Shown here piece by piece: positions 56,813 to 64,000 of a stretch of 64,000 nucleotides of DNA; the stretch's first letter is position 1, and every line of letters starts with the position of its first letter. This DNA comes from Paramacrobiotus metropolitanus (taxonomy: Eukaryota; Tardigrada; Eutardigrada; Parachela; Macrobiotidae), in contig NW_026570232.1 in the NCBI RefSeq assembly GCF_019649055.1, forward strand, positions 1,302,001 to 1,366,000, given 5' to 3'. Under the pieces are notes generated by a model that was not told the origin of the DNA, made no database searches, and saw nothing but the letters and a program-made list of their open reading frames with translations. Both the position numbers and the translations under genes were made by a program.

Positions 56813-58697
56813 ATGGATAACGGTAGTCAGCCGCAGCTCGTCAATCTGATCATCAGCACTACCTTCAATTCGTTCCATACTGAACGCCGTTTCTCTACTG
56901 ATTACACTGTTGGACAGCTAAAAGTGAGTGGGACTTTGTGGGCGAAGTGGGACGCAAAATGCACTCGTTATCCTTGCGTTGCAGCGTTTACTGGAAGGTC
57001 TAACGGGCGCCCAGCCCAGCTCGATGGTGTTGCATCTTTTCAACAAAGATGGTACAGCGGCAGGTGCGATGCAGTCTGACGATGTCCAACTGGGCTCTCT
57101 GAATTTACACAACGGAATGACGGTGCAGGTACGCTAGGCATGCGCACTGCCCTTCCTGGGCCTTCCCTGACTGCTTCTGCAGGCGGAGAAAAATGTCCGA
57201 AAAGCAGGGGATTTATCTAGCTCACAACTTTTTAGATTTTGTAAAATTAAACCGTATCCTGTGTGTTATTTTATTTTATCCAAAAGTGTGTTCACTGTGT
57301 TGTTCGTAGGTTGACTTTTATATTACAAATTAATCTGTTAGTGATTTTGGTCTCGTTGTTGGCATAGGTCAGTGATCCGACTGTTCGGGTTGGAGAATTC
57401 GAGGATGTGTCCAAAGTTAAAAAGTGGGTTTTTGTCCCGTTCATGTTTTGGATGGCTATTCCTGTTGTTTTTAGTTATTTGGATACTGTCCGATTATTTC
57501 ATCGCGATTGTTTCCAGGTTTGAGCTGAGCGAAGAGGAGTATGCTAATCGCGCAGGTGAGCCTGCAGAAGATGCGTCCTTGATTTTTCGTCTGGAATCGC
57601 ATTTTTAAATATTTGATTTTCAGTTTTTAATTCAAGTGAACGAATGGAAACAGATATAGTTAAAGTTGTACATTTTTATTCGACTGTCTAATTTTTTGCA
57701 AAGTGCAGCTTCTTTGACAAAATTGCAAGCGTACGTTCCCTGCGTTAACGTGAAATATTGTAGTGCGGCGGTTACAACTTCTGTCGTTGGGTGATCTCGT
57801 CTATGTGCGGTTGAAATATTTCAGTTTGAAAATTAAATTATTATAGTTTTTTTTTTAATTTTCATTCGTAATTCGAATCCAGCTTTTGGCTTATATCCTA
57901 GAGTAGAAAAGCTGTGTGGATAAAACTTGTCTTGGCCGTTTTGAGAAGGTTGTCCGTATTTACATAGTACTCACTACTCTGGTGTTAAGTATACCACTTG
58001 TAGCGTTTTTTTATTTTGAATATTATAGAATCTTTGCGGGCTTTTAAGCAACGGCATAAAATGGGCCAATTTGACGAGAAAGAGAAAGAATTAAAGTCAG
58101 AAAGTGTCCAGAAGAAAACGTCGGAGCAGCAAGCCTTGGCCGATGCCATAACCGTCGGCAGTCGCTGTTTGGTTACCGTAGCGGATCAGCCGAAAAAGCG
58201 CGGTGTCGTCCTTTTCAAAGGTACGAGTACAGCACAACAGAACCTTTTTTGACTCATGCTGACCCGCCAAAAAATTGGCTTACCTAATTTGTGTGATCGA
58301 CATGGTGGGAAATCTGTAGTGGGTGTTACTGTTTAACGCCTTACTAAAACGCTTATGGAGAGTAAATAATTGATGTTTTCTGCATTCTCTGATTTCTGTA
58401 ACAGTTTTATTCTGTAATCATATTTAATTTCACAGGATCTACGAAATTCAAGCCAGGCATCTGGGTCGGTGTAAAGTACGATGAACCACTAGGGAAAAAC
58501 GATGGAAGGTAAACTCTGCTGTAACTTTTTTGCTAGATTTAAAGTTTGTACCGTCAGCGGCTGTATGGGTTTTTTCTGGCAGCGTGGACGGACATCGGTA
58601 TTTTGAATGTGCCCCGAACTATGGTGCCTTTGTTCGACCGGATAGTGTTCAAGTCGGAGATTTTCCCGAGGAGGATTTTATGAATGATGAACTGTAA
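56813..58697 (+). CDS. TBCB: Tubulin-folding cofactor B (CAP-Gly protein)
   Basis: TBCB binds alpha-tubulin released from CCT and hands it to cofactor E. Seven in-phase exons: 56813-56923, 56985-57128, 57368-57423, 57518-57555, 58029-58220, 58436-58508 and 58583-58697, giving about 242 residues. An N-terminal ubiquitin-like domain (residues 1 to about 85: [42 protein letters not shown]) is followed by a [12 protein letters not shown] linker and helix, then the CAP-Gly domain ([54 protein letters not shown]). The GKNDG motif that binds EEY/F tails is intact. The protein ends EEDFMNDEL, close to the acidic end of other TBCBs. Confidence 0.95.
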
Positions 58698-59455
58698 TGC
58701 GGAATGGATTTTTATTTTATTGGTGATTAGAATAACTGCTTTGGAATCTTTCGGGTTGGTTCGGATCTCATCAGCGTTATGATGGTATAAAATTTCCTTT
58801 TGAAGTTACCAACTACCAGTTTTCAGAAGTTTTTTTTGTTTTATAAGCATGTCTTCCTCAGTTTTATCATTCATGTTCTATTGCGTAAAAAGGTGAGGCT
58901 GTGTACAGTCGCATTCCGATGAATTTATTTTTGATATCTGTTTCGGAAGACAAATTATTGCGGAAGCTAGGGCACTCACAAACATGCGGCTGTCTGTCTA
59001 ATCACAGAATATATCTATGGTTAACGGTTTTCCGACTAACGTAACCGGAAGACGAAATGTCAACAAAAGGTGTAACACTCTATAGTACACATAGATTAGT
59101 AGAGAAAGTCGCCCCGAAACAACAAGTGCTGCAACGAATTCAAGCAAAGCTCAAACAATATTCAACCTTTCTGGTTTCCGGTGGGTTCCAGGAATATTGG
59201 TGTCCAGTCGACTAGCTGTGACTTGCTCTCCCGGCAAGGAATTTCCGATTTTTCCCGTTTGCTGATTGATTCTTGCGCAAAAACTTATGCAGAGTCATGC
59301 GAAAAAGGAAGCGCCATTTTCAAAAAATATGCCATCAATATTCGAAAATTAATTACAGTGATTTGGTCCATTATTCCCCCAGCGAACATTTTTTCCCAGC
59401 AATAACAACACACCAACCGCAGACCATATTCCCCGCCAACTAAATTTGGCGACTT
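58698..59455. other. Convergent 3' region
   Basis: It holds the 3' ends of TBCB and the potassium channel gene. No gene is seen; a plus frame at 59181-59405 is unrecognised. Confidence 0.4.
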
Positions 59456-61616
59456 TCAATCATCGCCCAACGTGTGCTCCACAATCGCCAGCGGTCCAAT
59501 ATTTCCAGGCGTAAAATCCGGATCTTTGTCCAGGTGATCATGCGAGCGATGATGATGCGTCGAGTGCGCGTGTAGATTCCGCAGATGAATGGTATCGCGC
59601 GGCGACGGCACCGCGTCACTCGTAGCCGGTGCCCGCGGGGTGGCCAGCTGGCCAATGAAACCGGTACGGCCGCGCTGCGCACTTTCGAATAAATCCTTCT
59701 GCATGACCGCCAGCGACACCTTGGTGGCCTGCAGAAATTCCCGCACGTCGATGACCTCTTCGGAGTAGCGCCGGTCGGTGTCCATGGTGGGCCGACGCTG
59801 CTGGATGACGTTGGGGATGATGGCGTTGCGGCGGCGGCCGGTCTGTACTTTGGCGAAGGGCAGACAGTCGCACTGGCAGGCACACTGGCATTTCTGGTCC
59901 AGCTTCTTAATGATCCAGTTCAGGCCGTGCTTGATGATGATGGAGATGACGTTGAAGAGGCTGTGTGTTTCACGATCAACGAGGGTAATGTTAGTGATGT
60001 TTACGTATTAATATCGTGTAGTATATTGTTGGCACTGACCTGTACAGACTGGAGATACCGACGATCATGATGACAAAGTTAGCCAGCCGGTATACACTGT
60101 CGGCGGCGCCGTATGTCGATACTGTGACAACAAAAATGGGGGCATTACCACCGGATGACGGTAAATGTGGTAAAATATATTTTTACAGGTACGAGCATAT
60201 TTAAGCACTCGCAGAAGATCAAGCAACGGCAGTCTAATGCAGATTGCAGGGCACCGGTCCTGTTTTGTCTACGTTAACATTATCAGTAATCGATCACCAC
60301 TTCTCTTGCTAATAAACAGAGAACATAAATTGTATTAATTATTTTGTAAAATGTTTACGATCGAGTACGAAATACCACATTATATATTGTAGCCCAATAA
60401 TTATAAGGCGATGCCGGTTTGCCGATGGCTCTATCAAGTTTAATTCGTAGACTAGCGGCGACAGAGAAACGGTAGCCGATTCACACGCGAGACCCGTACT
60501 GTAGAGTAGATTTTTTATCGATAAACTACGTATCGAAGTGACTATATTGTATAGATTTTTTTAATTTTTAAATCTGCTGCAGTCAGGGTTCTACAATAAA
60601 AAATTTTCTTTGTCAGTAAGACTAGCTTCAGATAGGTAGTAAATACTGTTAACTTTTAACTGAAATGCGAACTGGAAGAGTACTCGTATAATATGTTAAC
60701 TGTTTATTCACTTTATTGCACATCTGAACCACGATTTAATTTGTTTCTGTCTGAACAATTATCTTGTTGGGTTATTGTCATCATGATAATATTATTAGAT
60801 ACACGTATAAGTATACCCACGTAGTCCATAGTACAATTACAATAGTACAATTACCGTTAGCACTGACGAGGTCACCAAATCCTACCGTCGCATACGTTAT
60901 CTGAAGAACACTAGGATTGTAATAAAACATTCACAAGAAATAGAATAGTTTGGGATGAACGTACGAAGGAATAGTAGAACGCCTCGAAGTATGTCCATCC
61001 TTCCACTTTGGAGAACATCCAGCTGCTGAAAAGCGTGATGACGGTCACCAGGCAGAACAGGCAGACCATCACCCAGTACACCGACGGCTTCCAGCTCTCC
61101 AGGGAACTGGAGGAACTCCGGGAATTAGTCGAATTCCGTCGCCCTGATTGGGGATTTTTTGATTGCTCGTTTGCATCTGTTCAAAAGATGCCAAGTATTT
61201 AATGGATACTTTGTATACTGCTTTGTAGCTCATTAATTGTGCGGTGTGCCTTCGTATGTAAAATCAATATTAACCTGACCAACGTATAATTAATTGTTTT
61301 TATAATGTATTTGTTTCTGTACAACTACCGTCCATGCAGAGATGGACGCAAACTATCTATAATGTGCATCACTTCATAAATTTCTTAATCCAAACAGGGT
61401 GTATGGCATGTAGAAGCATAGGATATTTTACAGATATAGTCGTACATTTTTTCCGCATTTTGAATTCGTGTACTGTCCGCAGTACAAGAGCCAACAAGGT
61501 AATAATCCTCTCCAGAAATAAATTATAAAACAAGATCACAGCTGAACAACCGAATAATCCGTAGATTATGATCACAGCACGACCGGCAACAGTTTCCGGC
61601 ACCACGTGTCCAAATC
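59456..61616 (-). CDS. THIK-like (KCNK13-type) two-pore-domain potassium channel, 5' exons incomplete
   Basis: K2P channels carry background potassium current as dimers. Supported exons: 61616-61446, 61176-60965, 60900-60855, 60121-60040 and 59960-59456, all in phase. The first encodes the end of pore 1 (GFGHVVPETVAGR; its leading Gly comes from the missing upstream exon) and M2 (IIIYGLFGCSAVILFYNLFL), with ERIITLLA as in THIK. Then come a Ser/Arg-rich loop, M3 (WKPSVYWVMVCLFCLVTVIT), pore 2 (YYSFITYATVGFGDLVSAN), M4 (RLANFVIMIVGISSLYSLFN) and the THIK-type tail (IIIKHGLNWIIKKLD, a CQCACQCDC cysteine cluster, FLQATKVSLAVMQKDLFES, a His-rich end). The first transmembrane segment and pore helix 1 were not found with certainty. 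Confidence 0.85.
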
Positions 61617-62063
61617 CTGCAAAGAGCGAGCACATCAGAGCAAATTATTTGAAATACCCCAGTCTGTGCTGAAAATTACATAACGTACACATACAGAGTC
61701 TGTACGTACGTAAAGTATAGATATAATGATATGTATTTGGACATACAAGTAATAAAAATCTTGATGTACATCTAGGTACACAAGAGCTAATGCCCCAGTG
61801 TAAAATTATCAGGTGACCGTTTTAAACCAAACATTTACGAAATTACTACATATTTATGTATGCGGTACGCAATACCATTAAAGAAATAAAAGACTGTACA
61901 TAATAATCACTTCAGTAAATACTAAAGCACATAAATGTGACATACCTAATTATATCATGAGAAGCACAATAAATTGTTTATATTGTCAACTTTGAAATTG
62001 AAACTATTGAAAAGCTTTGAAATTATACCGAAAACTTTTTCTAGTGTTGTACCAATGGCGTCA

Positions 62064-62300
62064 TCATGGGGGCAATTTCGATGCAAAAGAGCTCGTTGAA
62101 TTACAGAATACATTTGTGGATGGCCCTGCAAATACTCCTACGTACAACGCATATGCGGGTTGCTCCAATCCGTAAATCATTCCTGATTGAAAGTGGAACA
62201 AGTTTAACCCAATTAGGCAGTCATAATACGTTCTTAATGGGTTTCTCCCAACGGAAATAGCGCATGTTCTCCTGATGAGGCGTTTCCTGCCCGATCGTAA
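62064..62300 (-). CDS. Possible N-terminal exon(s) of the potassium channel
   Basis: The minus strand shows ENMRYFRWEKP, which recalls the NEDNARF start of THIK channels, and later GMIYGLEQPAY, which fits the end of M1 in K2P channels (consensus like FSALEQP). The join between them and to the pore 1 exon is not visible, and the pore helix itself is missing between 62060 and 61620. Treat as a lead only. Confidence 0.25.
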   Translation of the reverse strand, partial: LRSGRKRLIRRTCAISVGRNPLRTYYDCLIGLNLFHFQSGMIYGLEQPAYALYVGVFAGPSTNVFCNSTSSFASKLPP

Positions 62301-62375
62301 GCGGCACGGTTGCCGTCGATCACGAATGGGCAATCTCGACAGCGAAAGGTCATACGCAATAAGCGGAAACAACAC

Positions 62376-64000
62376 AACAAAATGAGATAATACATTCTGT
62401 AACTTTTAAAAGCACCTCTTTTATATAATTCTGCAGTATGCCAATGGAAAAAAATGTTTTTATCTTTGTAATGGCGTATTTCAACACGGGTAGTTATTTT
62501 GAATCAAGGTAGCGTACACATACCGAACACACAAAACAGCTGCTTGGTTTTTTAACAAATTGCAGTACAAAATTCTTTCTAGCGGGATCAGTTGTTGCGC
62601 TACAATTAACAGATGATGTCGTGCACTAGCTGTAGTTCTTATAAATTTTTTGGAGTTCAGTGGATATTGTAATTCTCATGTATGGCAAACAGATTACAGC
62701 GTCGTTGTTGTGTGTACACGGGCAAATTATGCGGACAATTACATCTTGATAAACCGACCGGAAGTTGTTTACCCACGGCCGGAGAGGAGGCGATGCGGGG
62801 GGATAGCGTACGAAAGTCATATTATATCCACTCGATCACGTCGCAAAAAGGCCCACTATTTGGTCTGGTGGGACCGCTAGCAGGCACAAGTGGATTATAA
62901 ATGCGGTATAGTCAGTATATTTTATCATTCGGCCGGTTGGTGCAGTGTGCTTATGCCGGGCACGGATATCTTATGGCTGCGCACGCAATCAATACTGTCC
63001 CAACCGGAAGTCGGCTGTGTGCTGAAATATGTGTTGCCGTGGCTGGCACGGGAATGAAGGAGTATACGGAAGCGTCCCCTTTTCAATACCGGAGGGATGT
63101 TCTTAAATACAATTACACTTCGCTTAGCCCGCCAGAATAAATGTCTTTTCTGGCGCGCCCTTATCGTTCCGCAGCAGACAAGTCGCTGCGACGAAACGTG
63201 CGGCAAAGTGTTGGCCGGCGTGTCATTTGCAGCATCCCCACAAGCTGCCAGATTATCATCAATCCTGGTTTTCCTGACGATGATGACTTTAGCGGATGTG
63301 AATAATCTTTTCATTAATTTCCTTCAGAAAGTTTGACACCGTGAAATTTTGGAATTTAATTTTATTTCCCTGTTTCGCTGCTGGATGCATAAGCTTTGTC
63401 CAAGTTACAAAACAGTTTTGTCTACATATAAAATGAAATATGTAATAGAAAACTGGAATAACATAGCCAAAATTAATTAAAAGAATGCCGATACACATCT
63501 GATAGAAGCGAAATGAGTTGCGTATAAAATTTTTTTATTTCACGATGGAAAAAAATTGAATCGAATATTATCGAATATTATGGTCGCACTGAAACAGAAT
63601 TTAATTTATATGCATCATATTCCTTTACGTACAAATTATAATATTATACTTTGGTATGTCGACATTACATTCTACGCTGTTTATTGCATATTTCTGTACG
63701 CATGCGCGCATCTGTACATATTGTATTTTTCTCTGGAAAAATAGCAGAAATTTAATGGAAATGCCGCTTAATGCGACACAGTGCACTGCCGCGATGACGT
63801 CACAGGGCTGAGGGTAATTAGGCGTTACTGGCAATGTATACTCGTATAGCGGACGTTGTGGCATGCGGTGCGGATGTTGCGGGCTCGGGATATGTCAAGC
63901 CGGGTTAATGTTATCCCGGGTCTGGCTGGAATATTCAAAGAACATTCCTCTTCAAACGCACTGAACAAATAATGCTTGGTCACCCTTGCATAGCCGAGCC
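62376..64000. other. Right-edge region without supported genes
   Basis: Plus-strand frames at 62682-62900 and 62901-63140 and minus frames across 62925-63314 overlap one another and show no domain or splice consistency. The stretch at 62650-63300 is more GC-rich than its flanks, so part of a gene could lie here, but I cannot define it. Confidence 0.35.

Noticed and set aside
62682-63140. Consecutive plus-strand ORFs near the right edge
   Set aside because: No domain, no consistent splicing, and overlapping antisense frames are just as open.

Overview
The window is nuclear DNA from a small invertebrate animal. Genes are split into many short exons by GT-AG introns (one clear GC-AG intron), intergenic DNA is AT-rich, and the proteins are animal families: PP6 regulatory and catalytic subunits, LC3/ATG8, tubulin cofactor B, a THIK-type K2P channel, a receptor guanylate cyclase, an ADAM10-like protease and a cyclophilin G. 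Compact genes, lineage-specific orphan GPCRs and LysM proteins fit an ecdysozoan such as a tardigrade. That assignment is inference; no single sequence here proves it. All exon models were made by hand from reading frame, splice signals and family alignment recalled from knowledge; no transcript evidence was available.

Layout. 1-9.9 kb: cyclophilin G-like gene (-, runs off the left edge) head to head with a 19-exon PP6 regulatory (SAPS) subunit gene (+). 10.8-14.3 kb: secreted ADAM10-like metalloprotease (+) with a repeat-filled intron. 15.1-19.8 kb: receptor guanylate cyclase (-). 22.3-28.1 kb: three tandem paralogous GPCR genes (-). 29.6-31.2 kb: a 49-residue single-pass membrane protein (+) and a three-LysM protein (-). 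31.6-37.1 kb: a repeat-rich stretch with a 483-bp near-identical direct repeat, a broken membrane-protein gene and a retrotransposon gag remnant. 37-39.5 kb: an unassigned gene and a divergent protein kinase (both -). 40.6-41.2 kb: small secreted Cys-rich protein (-). 42.8-48.1 kb: LC3/ATG8 gene (+). 49.4-50.7 kb: decayed mariner-like element. 50.8-52.8 kb: F-box protein (-). 53.2-53.9 kb: a foldback structure around a 9-bp tandem array, then an AT palindrome cluster. 54.4-56.5 kb: PP6 catalytic subunit (-) and a small unassigned ORF (-). 56.8-58.7 kb: tubulin cofactor B (+). 59.5-61.6 kb: THIK-like potassium channel (-).

Themes. Both core subunits of protein phosphatase 6 lie in the same 64 kb. 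Signalling genes dominate (GPCRs, guanylate cyclase, kinase, phosphatase, K+ channel). The LC3 homologue ends exactly at the conjugated glycine. Introns and spacers carry many foldback and MITE-like sequences, and an octamer TACGAGTA/TACTCGTA recurs far more often than chance would give.
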